Made by a program: the position numbers and the translations under genes | Part shown: positions 17,507 through 25,101 of the stretch, one piece after another | How positions within the stretch are numbered: the first letter of the stretch is position 1 | Layout of the letters: each line of letters begins with the position of its first letter | Assembly: GCA_036504075.1 (NCBI GenBank) | Contig: DASXVX010000041.1 | Span: 31,770-95,769 of the forward strand | Origin: DASXVX01 sp036504075 | GTDB lineage: Bacteria; Bacillota; Sulfobacillia; Symbiobacteriales; Symbiobacteriaceae | Direction: 5' to 3' | Length of the DNA: 64,000 nucleotides | Notes under the pieces: generated by a model | Told to the model about the DNA's origin: nothing | Database searches by the model: none | Seen by the model: only the letters and a program-made list of their open reading frames with translations

Positions 17507-18649
17507 TCACACGGGCCGGTTGCCGCCCATGACTTGCACCGTGTCCGGATCGAGCCAAGTGGGATCAGGTTTGGCGATCAGGCGGGCATTCTGGTAAGCC
17601 ATGTCCAGGGTGAGAATCGTATTGCCACGGTAACAGTCGCCGTTGATGCCCTCCAGAGTGAGGGCGCAGTCCGGCGTCCCCGAAAACTCCGAGGAAAGGT
17701 AAATGGGCATGAGAAACTGGATTTGTCCATTATAGAACTGCGGGACGACCAGCTTGTAGTTGCGCCGGGCCATGACTTTGGCGTGCCCGATTGCGGCCTG
17801 GAACAGGGCAAATACCTGGCCCTTTGGCATCTGTCGATAGCTGTCCGGTATCCGATCCCAGTTCTCCTCGATGATATGGGCATCGTTCGTGATGATCTCG
17901 AGACCGGGGTCGAAAACCACGTCGGTGATGCTTGAGAAGAAGGTCGCCAAAGCCGGCTTCCTGGTCCTGAACCGTTCCAGGACAATGCGATCGCTCTCCA
18001 GGACCGGCCGTGCGTGCAGAAGCCGTCCCTCGTGCTCCGGGGAGAGCTCACAGATCACGTATACTTCCTTGAAAAACCGGTCGATCAGGCCCGTGTTAAA
18101 CAGAACCAGATTCCCTTCCTTGAGCAATTGCTGTTGCTGTTTCAACCGCTCGTAGGTTTTCGCGATGTGGGAGCGGAGGATCGGGTGCTTGAGTTTCGAA
18201 GCGAAGTTCGTGTAGCTCCACTTCTCCTTGATCGCCATCCCCGCCAGCGCCTCCAAAAAGGCCGGGCCGTCGGCCCAATTCGGAAAGTATAAGTCCCCAA
18301 GGAGAAAGCCCTCAGCCGTGTCAAGTTTTGGGACGATCTTAAAGATAAGCCCAAACCATTTTGCGGAGCCCGGACGTTTGTTCCGGAGACACATGGCTAC
18401 GATTTCATCACCGTTGGGTACGGCCAGACCCGTAGCGAACTGGACAGCATCCGCGTCGTTTTCGTCTGGGACGATCCGGTCATCTCTGAAAAACGCCAGG
18501 CGATTCTCTTTCAGGGCGGTGGATAACGCGGCATCGACTTTCATGAGCAGGACGTCCGTGCTGTCTCCGGTTTGGCCGGCTAGATAGCGCAGGGCCTTAT
18601 CGAGCATATCTGGCGGGCAGAATGTAAATGACTCAAAACTCATATTCAT
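17507..18649 (-). CDS. DUF3825 domain protein
   Basis: A 380-residue soluble protein. The features I associate with DUF3825 are present: NLVLFNTGLIDRFFKEVYVI in the middle, NDAHIIEENWDRIP, YKLVVPQFYNGQIQFLMPI, and the closing LTLDMAYQNARLIAKPDPTW. Proteins with this domain are of unknown biochemical function and sometimes sit beside RNA-binding domains or in accessory loci. GGAGG precedes two closely spaced ATG codons (18649 and 18643); either may be used. It is followed by the kinase-like gene and preceded, 185 bases upstream, by another protein of unknown function on the same strand. Confidence 0.72.
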   Translation of the reverse strand: MNMSFESFTFCPPDMLDKALRYLAGQTGDSTDVLLMKVDAALSTALKENRLAFFRDDRIVPDENDADAVQFATGLAVPNGDEIVAMCLRNKRPGSAKWFGLIFKIVPKLDTAEGFLLGDLYFPNWADGPAFLEALAGMAIKEKWSYTNFASKLKHPILRSHIAKTYERLKQQQQLLKEGNLVLFNTGLIDRFFKEVYVICELSPEHEGRLLHARPVLESDRIVLERFRTRKPALATFFSSITDVVFDPGLEIITNDAHIIEENWDRIPDSYRQMPKGQVFALFQAAIGHAKVMARRNYKLVVPQFYNGQIQFLMPIYLSSEFSGTPDCALTLEGINGDCYRGNTILTLDMAYQNARLIAKPDPTWLDPDTVQVMGGNRPV

Positions 18650-18751
18650 ATGGCCTCCGATTGACGTCAGATCGGTCTCGCTGTTATGTCTTCTCGAGTT
18701 TACCAGTCAGGCGTTTCCTTGAGAAGGCGCAGTCAGGCCGTGTCCGGTGCG

Positions 18752-18784
18752 CGACCCAGCCCCCGGCCGGCGGCCAGGGGCTGG
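18752..18784. other. GC-rich hairpin between two unknown genes
   Basis: CCAGCCCC and GGGGCTGG arms around a GC-rich palindromic loop, 50 bases after the stop of the gene at 18835. It lacks a T-run on the minus strand, so it may attenuate rather than stop transcription. Confidence 0.4.
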
Positions 18785-18834
18785 TGTCTTGAAAGGGCAC
18801 TGCGGCGGACTCTACAGCGCCGGGTGCAGCACGC

Positions 18835-19869
18835 TCACGGTTTCTGCGGCGCCACCGGGTTCTTTCCGGATGCAACCTTCCCGGTTTCGTTCCGCTGCCG
18901 CATGGCGGCAAGCTCGAAACGGACCCGTTCTTGCCAGCCTTTCCGATGCGGAATCCGCATGAAGTCCCGTTGCGCCTTGGCCAGCAGTTCGGTCCGGGTT
19001 AATTGACTATGACCCTGCCAGTCCCCGCTCATGATGTAGACTGCGTTCCCGTACCGGATGTTCTCAAAGACCACCATGTCGTCAGGCAGCAGGGCGCCGA
19101 AATAGCGACTGAACCCACTTGTCCCCATGACAACATTCTCGGGGCCGAGCGATTCGAGGAGCTCGTATCGCTCCTGGATCACCTCTAACCGATCGGGCGC
19201 CAGGTCAGGCGCGTCTTTGGTGATTCTGCTCAGGTTGCGCAGGCGATGTCGCGGCGGCAGAACCTCCCACTGGACGGCAAGTGAAGCGCGGTACTGGTCG
19301 AGGTCGGCGTCGGCGGGGTAAATATCGGCGGCGCCGACGTTCTCTTGCAGGATGTTCAGGTCATACAGCAGGTCGTTTTCCAGGGTCGGTGCCTGGGGGT
19401 CAAGGACCTCATCCAGGGCAAACTTGACCAGGTAAGCAGGACTCGGACCCGGCGTCTTGCTGAGGAGGGTCACCGCAACCGCGAGGTGCTTGGGTGGCGT
19501 GTACTCACGCTGGTACTCCCGGCGCTGCCCGGACATCGTATGGCTGCCTCTGGACCAATCACCAAAGTTGGGGGTCTCGTAGCTATACGCCCGCCAAACC
19601 ATCGGCCGGTCCTTCAGCCGCTTTACCGCCCCCTCCGCGTTCGTTTTGGACCACCGCCCGGATTTCGGGGCCGGTGCGACCCTGGGCTGGTAGCGCAGTT
19701 CCTCGTTCTCCAGGCGGATTCCCAGATGACTGTAGAGGCCGTTTCGAATGTCGTCCGCCGGCAGTTCCTTTGCCACGGCGACAACAATGGCCTGGTGACT
19801 GGCGCGAGCCTTGTCGAGTAGCTCCTGCGGCATCTTTATCAGGTTCCGCTTCCACGGTAACTTCGTCAT
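18835..19869 (-). CDS. Protein of unknown function, partner of the DUF3825 gene
   Basis: A 344-residue soluble protein without signal peptide. The N-terminal half is polar and basic (PKSGRWSKTNAEGAVKRLKD); the middle begins with KHLAVAVTLLSKTPGPSPAY. The C-terminal 100 residues contain NVVMGTSGFSRYFGALLPDD, NIRYGNAVYIMSGDWQGHSQ and FMRIPHRKGW. This last block (a GNAxY...DW...LT...EL...RxxH..W order) recurs in my memory in many unannotated accessory-region proteins but has no name I can give. The ATG at 19869 follows AAAGGAGG by about 12 bases. An AT-rich stretch just upstream (19900-19935) is the likely promoter area. It heads a possible three-gene minus-strand unit. Confidence 0.62.
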   Translation of the reverse strand: MTKLPWKRNLIKMPQELLDKARASHQAIVVAVAKELPADDIRNGLYSHLGIRLENEELRYQPRVAPAPKSGRWSKTNAEGAVKRLKDRPMVWRAYSYETPNFGDWSRGSHTMSGQRREYQREYTPPKHLAVAVTLLSKTPGPSPAYLVKFALDEVLDPQAPTLENDLLYDLNILQENVGAADIYPADADLDQYRASLAVQWEVLPPRHRLRNLSRITKDAPDLAPDRLEVIQERYELLESLGPENVVMGTSGFSRYFGALLPDDMVVFENIRYGNAVYIMSGDWQGHSQLTRTELLAKAQRDFMRIPHRKGWQERVRFELAAMRQRNETGKVASGKNPVAPQKP

Positions 19870-20065
19870 AGTTACACACCGCCTCCTTTTCGTATCCGGA
19901 AATAATTTTATATTCAAACTATTGATAGTATACACCAGAGCGCAGGGATGAACAACACCGCATCGCGACCAAAGTGCCGACGCAGCCCTGCCTTGGCCAA
20001 CCGGCGATGCGGTCAACACTGTCGAATGGCCGCAAGCGGCCGGAAGAAGGCCTGCGCGCAGGGAG

Positions 20066-20123
20066 TAAAATAACCCGCCGGCATAACGCCGGCGGGCTTT
20101 TGCTGTGCTTGGAAGGGACCGGT
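20066..20123. repeat. Partial copy of the ~400-bp repeat acting as a terminator
   Basis: Contains CCCGCCGGC-ATAAC-GCCGGCGGG (20074-20096) plus the element's following segment CTTTTGC-GTGCTTGGAAGGG. On the minus strand the stem is followed by TTATTTTA, so it should terminate the B3/4 gene. The rest of the 271-base gap (19870-20141) shows only an AT-rich promoter-like stretch. Confidence 0.65.
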
Positions 20124-20141
20124 TGGATTGCCGGAGATTAC

Positions 20142-20822
20142 TCAGCCAGCCGTGTGTACCTCTTGCCGCAGCACCGCCGCGCCGGGTGACACCAGCCGAA
20201 CCATGCGGGCGATCTCGTCCAGGTGGTCTCTGACGGCCTCCGGCTGGATGCCTGCCGGGGCATACACGGTGAAGACCGCCCTGGTGGAGGACTCGGTCAG
20301 CCGGGTGCGATGGTCCGGTCCGTACAAGACATTGGAAATGATGCCGGTGCCGTCGGACATGAACATGTCGCCGGGCTGGAGGGTCAACGGACGCTCGCCC
20401 ATGCCCGCATAGGTCTCGCCCCCCCGGGAGACGCAAAGCGACACCGCACCGTCCAGACGGTCCACGTCGTGGCCGGCCGTCAGCAGCCGATTGCGCATTT
20501 CGGCGGCGAACATGGCCGTGACCAGGGCGCCCGCGCTGCGCAGGGGCTTTCCTTTAAGCACCACGGACTCCCACTGCAACTGGACGTGGTAGGTCTTGTC
20601 CCACTGGCGGTAATGGGCGCGGTAGGCCTGGAACTCCGGCAGGGCGGCCAGCTCGGCGCGTGTCGCGCCCGCAAAGCGGGCCCGCAGGTCGGCCTCCACC
20701 TCCCGCAGGTGCGCCTCCAGCGCCGGGTGACCCGGCGGATTCGACACACCCTCCAGGGCGACGAACCCGGCCGAAGCGCCCCGGAACGCCTGACGCCAGG
20801 ACTCGGTCACAACAAAGTTCAT
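20142..20822 (-). CDS. B3/4 (tRNA-binding/editing-like) domain protein
   Basis: A 226-residue protein that looks like a stand-alone B3/4 domain, the module of phenylalanyl-tRNA synthetase beta chain. Typical parts are MNFVVTESWRQAF at the start, YRAHYRQWDKTYHVQLQWES and VVLKGKPLRSAGALV in the middle, RLDGAVSLCVSRGGETYAG, and near the end TRLTESSTRAVFTVYAPAG. Free-standing relatives may edit mischarged tRNA or act on amino-acid-like substrates, but most are untested. GGGGAGG lies 10 bases before the ATG at 20822; the open frame upstream to 21203 has no support. A T-box-like sequence on the opposite strand lies about 240 bases away. Confidence 0.8.
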   Translation of the reverse strand: MNFVVTESWRQAFRGASAGFVALEGVSNPPGHPALEAHLREVEADLRARFAGATRAELAALPEFQAYRAHYRQWDKTYHVQLQWESVVLKGKPLRSAGALVTAMFAAEMRNRLLTAGHDVDRLDGAVSLCVSRGGETYAGMGERPLTLQPGDMFMSDGTGIISNVLYGPDHRTRLTESSTRAVFTVYAPAGIQPEAVRDHLDEIARMVRLVSPGAAVLRQEVHTAG

Positions 20823-21062
20823 CCGTCCATCCCTCCCCATTTCCGATATTTCGACATGCACTCTGTCCAGCCCCTGCGTCAACGGGGGCTTTGGTGTGCA
20901 AATCTGGCTCTTCGCCAATCTTCGTGCAGACACTCGTTGCCTGCGGACTCGTGACAAGAGACCTGGCAGCCTGGTGAGGGTGCTTCCCGAGGCGCTGCAC
21001 CTCGACTCCACGCGGTCAGCTGGGACGTTGAAGCCGTCCGCACCACAGCCTATCGATGCGCA

Positions 21063-21096
21063 TAGGGGGTAGTAACCGCGGAATTCGGTCCCTTTG
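21063..21096 (+). promoter_or_regulatory. T-box-like antiterminator motif, degenerate
   Basis: The plus strand reads TAGGGGGTAGTAACCGCGG and then AATTCGGTCCCTTTG. The T-box consensus is AGGGTGGNACCGCGG followed by a CGTCCCT segment. The bulge that pairs with the tRNA 3' end (TGGN) reads TAGT and an extra A is present. No terminator stem follows and the next gene (DUF4389) is not a usual T-box target. It may be a relic or chance. Confidence 0.25.
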
Positions 21097-21451
21097 GTCT
21101 GATCAGCGGGCGGAAGGCTCTGATTCACGGGCGTCATGTCGGGCTCCTGGCAGGGTGAAGGTGCTCGCTGTCCTTTTTTGCAGGCCGTTGCCTCCTTTGG
21201 CATGCAGAAACGGACGGATCGGTGAAGTAACTTGGGTTTTGGCGCAAAAACACACCAGGATCGGGGGTTTCATCCCGGCTCCGTCCGTTTTTACAACCAT
21301 TGGCAGGGCGCACTCATGCAAACCCGGACAGAACCGCAAAGAATTCCGATTGATTGCCACGAGTTACCAACAACGTCTTCGATGGCAGAGGTCTGCGCCT
21401 ATGGACAACCGGGTGATTCAAGTGCCGGGCTCCCGAAGCGCCGCAAATCTG

Positions 21452-21471
21452 TGCCGCTGTGGCGGCTTTTT
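21452..21471 (+). terminator. Short hairpin with T-run
   Basis: GCCGC-TGTG-GCGGC followed by TTTTTCG. A weak intrinsic terminator shape with no clear gene in front of it. Confidence 0.35.
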
Positions 21472-21588
21472 CGCGGGCCAGGGGCAGAAATATGACCCGG
21501 GCGAACGTTGGGCGGACCTTTCGTTGTCTTATGTGTGAAGGATCACGCACGTGGTCCCAGCAGTGGACTTGCGAAGGAGTGGACTCAC

Positions 21589-21981
21589 ATGGGCAGCTAC
21601 GATACGCCCGAGACCCAGCAGGCTTATGCCCAGGGTTACCAGGTCGGATACAACCATGGTCTTCAGGCCGGGGGCGAAGGTGGTGCACCCGGCAAGTATC
21701 CGGTTGACCTGGTTGCCCGGTATCCGGAGAGCAGTTCCCGGCTCCTGATGTTCTTCATGCTCTTCAAGCCGATTCTGCTGATTCCCCATCTGGTCATCAT
21801 GTGGGTTCTCGGCATCGCTTCGGCCTTTGCGGTCTTCGTGGCGTGGTGGGCGGTCGTCATTACGGGGCGCTACCCCAGGTCCATCTGGGACTTTGTCACG
21901 GGCGTCATGCGCTGGCAGACCCGGATTAGCTTCTATATGCTGGGTCTGAGAGACGAGTATCCCCCCTTCTCCTTACAGTAG
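21589..21981 (+). CDS. DUF4389 membrane protein
   Basis: A 130-residue protein. After a polar N-terminus rich in Gln and Gly (TQQAYAQGYQVGYNHG), the DUF4389 signature begins at YPVDLVARYPESSSRLL, with two transmembrane helices (LFKPILLIPHLVIMWVLGIA and AFAVFVAWWAVVITG), the conserved GRYPRSIWDFVTGVMRW and the ending DEYPPFSL. The family is of unknown function in the membranes of actinobacteria, chloroflexi and others. AAGGAGTGG precedes the ATG at 21589. It has its own terminator, so it is a single-gene unit. Confidence 0.85.
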   Translation: MGSYDTPETQQAYAQGYQVGYNHGLQAGGEGGAPGKYPVDLVARYPESSSRLLMFFMLFKPILLIPHLVIMWVLGIASAFAVFVAWWAVVITGRYPRSIWDFVTGVMRWQTRISFYMLGLRDEYPPFSLQ

Positions 21982-21992
21982 GCGATCAGCGC

Positions 21993-22036
21993 ACAAAAAA
22001 CGGCGTGGGGACCGGCAAGGTCCTCACGCCATTTTA
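21993..22036 (+). terminator. Rho-independent terminator after the DUF4389 gene
   Basis: Stem ggcgtggggacc / ggtcctcacgcc with a five-base loop, flanked by AAAAAA and ATTTTAA. Confidence 0.8.
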
Positions 22037-22131
22037 AGTGGCCAAGGTTCTGGTTTAACGGTAGCTTCGCCACTGGCCAGGGTGTTACCGGCTTCCTCGA
22101 CGGGCATTCACGAGCATCCCTGCTGCGCCAA

Positions 22132-22160
22132 TTGGCAGGGAGGGCGGGAAGCGGTACGAT
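22132..22160 (+). promoter_or_regulatory. Promoter of the PLP enzyme gene
   Basis: TTGGCA at 22132-22137, a 17-base spacer and TACGAT at 22155-22160, 49 bases before the start codon. Confidence 0.55.
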
Positions 22161-22208
22161 GGACCTATGGGCAATCCTAGTTCCCAGTGGAGACAAGGAG
22201 GCGGACAT

Positions 22209-23357
22209 ATGGCAGTTCTTCCACCACAACGCGACCTGTTTGACATTCCAGACGATGTTGCGTATTTCAATTGTGCGTACAACTCGCCGCTGCTAAACGA
22301 ATCACGAGCGCGATTGCTGCTTGGCGCCGGCACCAAGAGCCATCCGTGGGAACGAACACCCGACGATTTCTTCCGGAACGCAGAAACGATTCGGGCGTTG
22401 GCGTCCGCCATTTTCGGTGGCGATGCCGATGGTTATGCGGTTGTTCCGGCTGCAAGTTACGGGCTGAGTACTGCGGCTCGGGCAATCGAACCGCATCTGC
22501 GACCAGGCGACCGCATTGTTGTGATCAACGAAGAGTTCCCCAGCAATTATTTGCCGTGGAAGCGAACAGCGCAGGAATCAGGTGCAGATATCGTCACGGT
22601 GCCCACGCCGGCGCACGGTGACTGGACACGTGCCATTCTGGACGCAATTGACAAGACCGTTCGCGTGGTCGCGGTTTCAAGCTGTCATTGGACCAACGGG
22701 GCCTATATCGACCTGGCGGCCATCGGGAAGGCATGTCGTGAGGTTGATGCCGTATTCGTTGTGGATGCAACGCAGTCACTCGGCGCCATGCCATTATCCA
22801 TCGAAGACGTGCGGCCAGATTTCCTTGTTGCAGCTGGCTATAAGTGGCTTTTGTGTCCGTATGGGTTTGGCCTGGTTTACGTGTCAGAACGGTGGCGTGG
22901 CGCTCGCCCTTTGGAGGAAACATGGCTGGCTCGGGACAACGCCGAGGATTTCACGGCGCTGGTCAAGTACTCAGATGCGTATATGCCCGGCGCACGTCGG
23001 TTCGACGTTGGCGAAAAATGCACCGCCACCATCCTCCCGGGTGCTATTGCTGCGCTGGAACAGATCAAGGCATGGGGCGTGACCGCCATCGCGGAATCCC
23101 TGGCGGCAGTGAATGGCAAAATCGCATCGCATCTCGAACAGCTCGGGTTTCAATTGCCGGAACCAGCGCAACGATGTCCACACATGTTCGGGGCACAGTT
23201 GCCCAGCGGGTATGCCGGTAATCTGGTTGCTGAACTGAGAACGCGTAAAATTTTCATAAGCCAGCGGGGGAGCGCTTTGCGATTCGCACCCCACTTACAC
23301 GTTACGAACCGGGATATCGATCGGCTCCTGGATTCGTTGGATCACATTGTTCGGTGA
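22209..23357 (+). CDS. Aminotransferase class V / cysteine desulfurase-like PLP enzyme
   Basis: A 382-residue fold-type I PLP enzyme. Visible features: VAYFNCAYNSPLLNESRA at the N-terminus, VVPAASYGLSTAARAI (substrate/PLP phosphate area), FVVDATQSLGAMPLS with the PLP-contacting Asp and Gln, and the Schiff-base lysine in VAAGYKWLLCPYGFG. The family includes cysteine desulfurases, kynureninases and isopenicillin epimerases; no persulfide-forming Cys loop of the IscS type is obvious, so the substrate is open. AAGGAGG lies 7 bases before the ATG at 22209. GC content and codon choice are visibly lower than in the flanking genes, suggesting acquisition from another source. It lies between its own promoter and repeat copy B. 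Confidence 0.85.
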   Translation: MAVLPPQRDLFDIPDDVAYFNCAYNSPLLNESRARLLLGAGTKSHPWERTPDDFFRNAETIRALASAIFGGDADGYAVVPAASYGLSTAARAIEPHLRPGDRIVVINEEFPSNYLPWKRTAQESGADIVTVPTPAHGDWTRAILDAIDKTVRVVAVSSCHWTNGAYIDLAAIGKACREVDAVFVVDATQSLGAMPLSIEDVRPDFLVAAGYKWLLCPYGFGLVYVSERWRGARPLEETWLARDNAEDFTALVKYSDAYMPGARRFDVGEKCTATILPGAIAALEQIKAWGVTAIAESLAAVNGKIASHLEQLGFQLPEPAQRCPHMFGAQLPSGYAGNLVAELRTRKIFISQRGSALRFAPHLHVTNRDIDRLLDSLDHIVR

Positions 23358-23390
23358 ATGCTGTATTCTACGCGGGCCAGGGGCAGAAAA

Positions 23391-23425
23391 ACGCCGGCAA
23401 GCCGTTTCCGGCTTGCCGTCAGGGC
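23391..23425 (+). terminator. Hairpin after the PLP enzyme gene
   Basis: Stem CGGCAAGCC / GGCTTGCCG with a six-base loop, the same core as the terminators at 11617, 13305 and 46299, but followed by TCAGGG instead of a T-run, so it may be degenerate. Confidence 0.5.
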
Positions 23426-23440
23426 GACGCGGACACACCT

Positions 23441-23823
23441 GGGTCCGGACGCTTTCGGCGGCTTTTGGAGAACGGAAAAAGCCGTCGAAGGCGGCCGAAA
23501 GGCTTTGTACGATTCCCAACGATGTCCAACGATCGCAAAAACTCGCGAAAAAGGCCCGGAGCGACTGGAAAATGGCCCGCGCGCACGGGGAAAGAAAACC
23601 CGCCAGAATAACGCCGGCGGGCTTTTGCAGTGCTTGGAAGGGGGCGGTTGCGGGTGGTAGGCATGCCAGGCGAATGTCAGGCGTGGTAGACAAAACGAAG
23701 GGTTTGAACGCAAAACGAAGGCTTCCAACGCTTTTGAAAAGCTTTGAACGAAAGAAAACGATCGCGGAAACAATCCGAAGCAATAATTAGCGTTTGGACG
23801 AAATCGGTAAGGAGCGCCGGGCG
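23441..23823. repeat. ~400-bp dispersed repeat, copy B
   Basis: Nearly identical to copy C (41219-41631) over its whole length and clearly homologous to copy A. It begins GGGTCCGGACGCTTTCGGCGG and ends GGAGCGCCGGGCGG. It contains the CCCGCC-AATAAC-GGCGGG hairpin and two blocks of AACGA/AACGC units. Compared with copy C it lacks about 20 bases in the first block, consistent with slippage or unequal exchange. It fills most of the gap 23358-23786 and its right end supplies the C-terminal codons of the minus-strand gene at 23787. Confidence 0.88.
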
Positions 23824-24041
23824 GAAACAGGCGTGTGATATGCTGGTTCGCCATGTAACAGCGCTGCCCGGTCAAAGCCATAGAGCGCCTCAAGGTCGGT
23901 GAGCAGCCGGACGGTCTCTCGCAGGAGATCCGACAGTTCCGGTCGCCTCTTCAGGGCCTGGTTTATCCATTTGCGTAGGCCACGCCGGCCCTGAATGCGC
24001 TCGAAGAAGGGCTTCAAATTCTCGGTGATCCGCTCGTTCAT
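23787..24041 (-). CDS. Small helical protein, C-terminus supplied by repeat copy B
   Basis: An 84-residue protein, mostly helical and charged (KPFFERIQGRRGLRKWINQA, then LSDLLRETVRLLTDLEALYG). No family recognised. The final residues ARRSLPISSKR come from repeat copy B and match the tail of the coiled-coil protein at 14575, so the original C-terminus was probably lost. A GGAGCGG lies before the ATG. It is divergent from the DUF2325-like fragment 17 bases away. Whether it is expressed is unknown. Confidence 0.45.
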   Translation of the reverse strand: MNERITENLKPFFERIQGRRGLRKWINQALKRRPELSDLLRETVRLLTDLEALYGFDRAALLHGEPAYHTPVSARRSLPISSKR

Positions 24042-24058
24042 CTAGAACCGCTCCCGGC

Positions 24059-24325
24059 GTGATCCTGCTGGGTGGCGAGCCGCACTATCTGCACGGGTTC
24101 GCCGTGGACCGCAACATGGAGGATGCGGCGAGCGGCGCCGATATCGTCGTTGTCATCAAGCCCAACGTCTCCCATGCGAATCTTGAAAAGGCCAAGCTGG
24201 TCGCCAAGGATAAGGGGCGCCTCTTCTACTCCACCAGCCGGGAGAATTGGAGCGGCTTACGGAAACTGTTTGAGCAGGAAATCATCCCGGCCTGGAACGC
24301 CCGGGTGGACACAGCAGCCGATTAG
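24059..24325 (+). pseudogene. DUF2325-like protein, N-terminally truncated
   Basis: About 88 codons from a GTG: ILLGGEPHYLHGFAVDRNME, SGADIVVVIKPNVSHANLEK, GRLFYSTSRENWSGLRKL. DUF2325 proteins have a G-G-x start, a DIVVVIT...SH middle and a region like this near the end. The segment here seems to lack the usual N-terminal part and starts at a junction. A second shorter fragment of the same family is at 40433-40630, with nearly the same ending (LFEQEIIPAWNA). A terminator follows directly. Confidence 0.6.
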
Positions 24326-24328
24326 AGA

Positions 24329-24362
24329 ACGAGCCTGCGTTCATGCAGGCTCTTGTTTTTTG
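24329..24362 (+). terminator. Rho-independent terminator after the DUF2325-like fragment
   Basis: GAGCCTGC / GCAGGCTC with a six-base loop, followed by TTGTTTTTTGG. Confidence 0.85.
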
Positions 24363-24630
24363 GCTTGCAAAGCCCCCCTGAAACCCCGACCGGCCATCGA
24401 ACGAGGCGTAGGTTCACCCAGAGCGGACTGCAGCCCCTGTCCCACGTGGATTTGAGGTTGTTCATCAGCCACCAGGTAAAATGCCCGCCCTGAGTAGGCA
24501 TCAACCATGCCGTAAGACACGACCTCGCTCACGACCGGGTCAACTGTGGCTCCATCGGATCGATGGCGGTGTGCGTTTCCAGGTTTGTGAAGCTGCATCC
24601 ATCCCGACACTCGGGAAGGAGCGCTTCACC
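24363..24630. other. Gap with possible minus-strand gene scrap
   Basis: On the minus strand the frame 24341-24610 reads DPVVSEVVSYGMVDAYSGRA followed by FYLVADEQP, which looks protein-like but matches nothing I recognise and lacks a convincing start. Nothing else was seen here. Confidence 0.3.
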
Positions 24631-24888
24631 GTGGGAGACATCCCGATCATCGGCATCGACCTGGGCTACGGCCAGGTCAAGGCTGCGGGCCCTGGATACC
24701 GTGCGAGCTTCCCCGCCCTGGTGGCGGAGAAAGTCGTCTGGTCCGAATCTACATGGCTCATGGAATGGGACAACGCGCGAAATCGGCCGGCGGGGCACCT
24801 TTGGAGGTGGCGTCCGCCAGCCGTCTCCAGCCAGCACACGAATCGTACAGGACCCCGGTGGAAGAAGGCTAAATTCTCTCATACGTAG
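24631..24888 (+). pseudogene. Actin-like (ParM/StbA-type) ATPase, N-terminal fragment
   Basis: A GTG preceded by GGAAGGAG begins VGDIPIIGIDLGYGQVKAAG and continues PGYRASFPALVAEKV. GIDLGYGQVK is the phosphate-1 motif of ParM/Alp-type plasmid and phage actin-like proteins, where the next element is indeed a FPS-type segment. After about 35 residues the frame loses similarity to the family and stops within 86 codons, whereas the family is 300 or more residues. This is the start of an actin-like gene cut by a rearrangement. Confidence 0.6.
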
Positions 24889-25101
24889 AATAATGTCCAC
24901 AGGGAGTCGATCATGTGGATCATCCATCGACCGGTACGTGATTAGATTGAGGCTCATCAAACTCCAGTATGGCAACCAGTTGATATGTCGGGCAGCGACA
25001 GGGTGCTCCCACGGAAGCCCCAGTTCAGCAGGGCGGTCCAGGGACTGACCCGATTCACGCGCAGGACATCCAACTGGGTGTCGTCGAAGGGAGACGGTAG
25101 T
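24889..25101. other. Leader region of the large regulator gene
   Basis: No gene seen. The frame of the regulator is open back to 24985 but composition is not protein-like. AAGGGAG lies 9 bases before the ATG at 25102. Confidence 0.4.

Larger units (their letters stand above)
20823..21588. other. 766-base gap without a recognised gene
   Basis: Frames are open here in several phases but none shows protein-like composition or a good start. It holds a T-box-like motif (21063-21096), a short hairpin with a T-run (21452-21471) and the 19-mer cgcgggccaggggcagaaa at 21472, which recurs at 23371. The ribosome binding site of the DUF4389 gene (AAGGAGTGG) ends it. Confidence 0.5.

Noticed and set aside
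21056..21538. A 160-codon plus-strand frame in the gap before DUF4389
   Set aside because: No ribosome binding site, unnatural composition, and it overlaps the T-box-like motif and hairpin.
23295..23783. Minus-strand frames of 120-170 codons open through all three repeat copies
   Set aside because: They stay open in more than one phase because the plus strand is poor in TTA, CTA and TCA; the peptides are Phe/Pro/Ser-rich and no start site is shared. Kept as an open point under the repeat finding rather than called genes.
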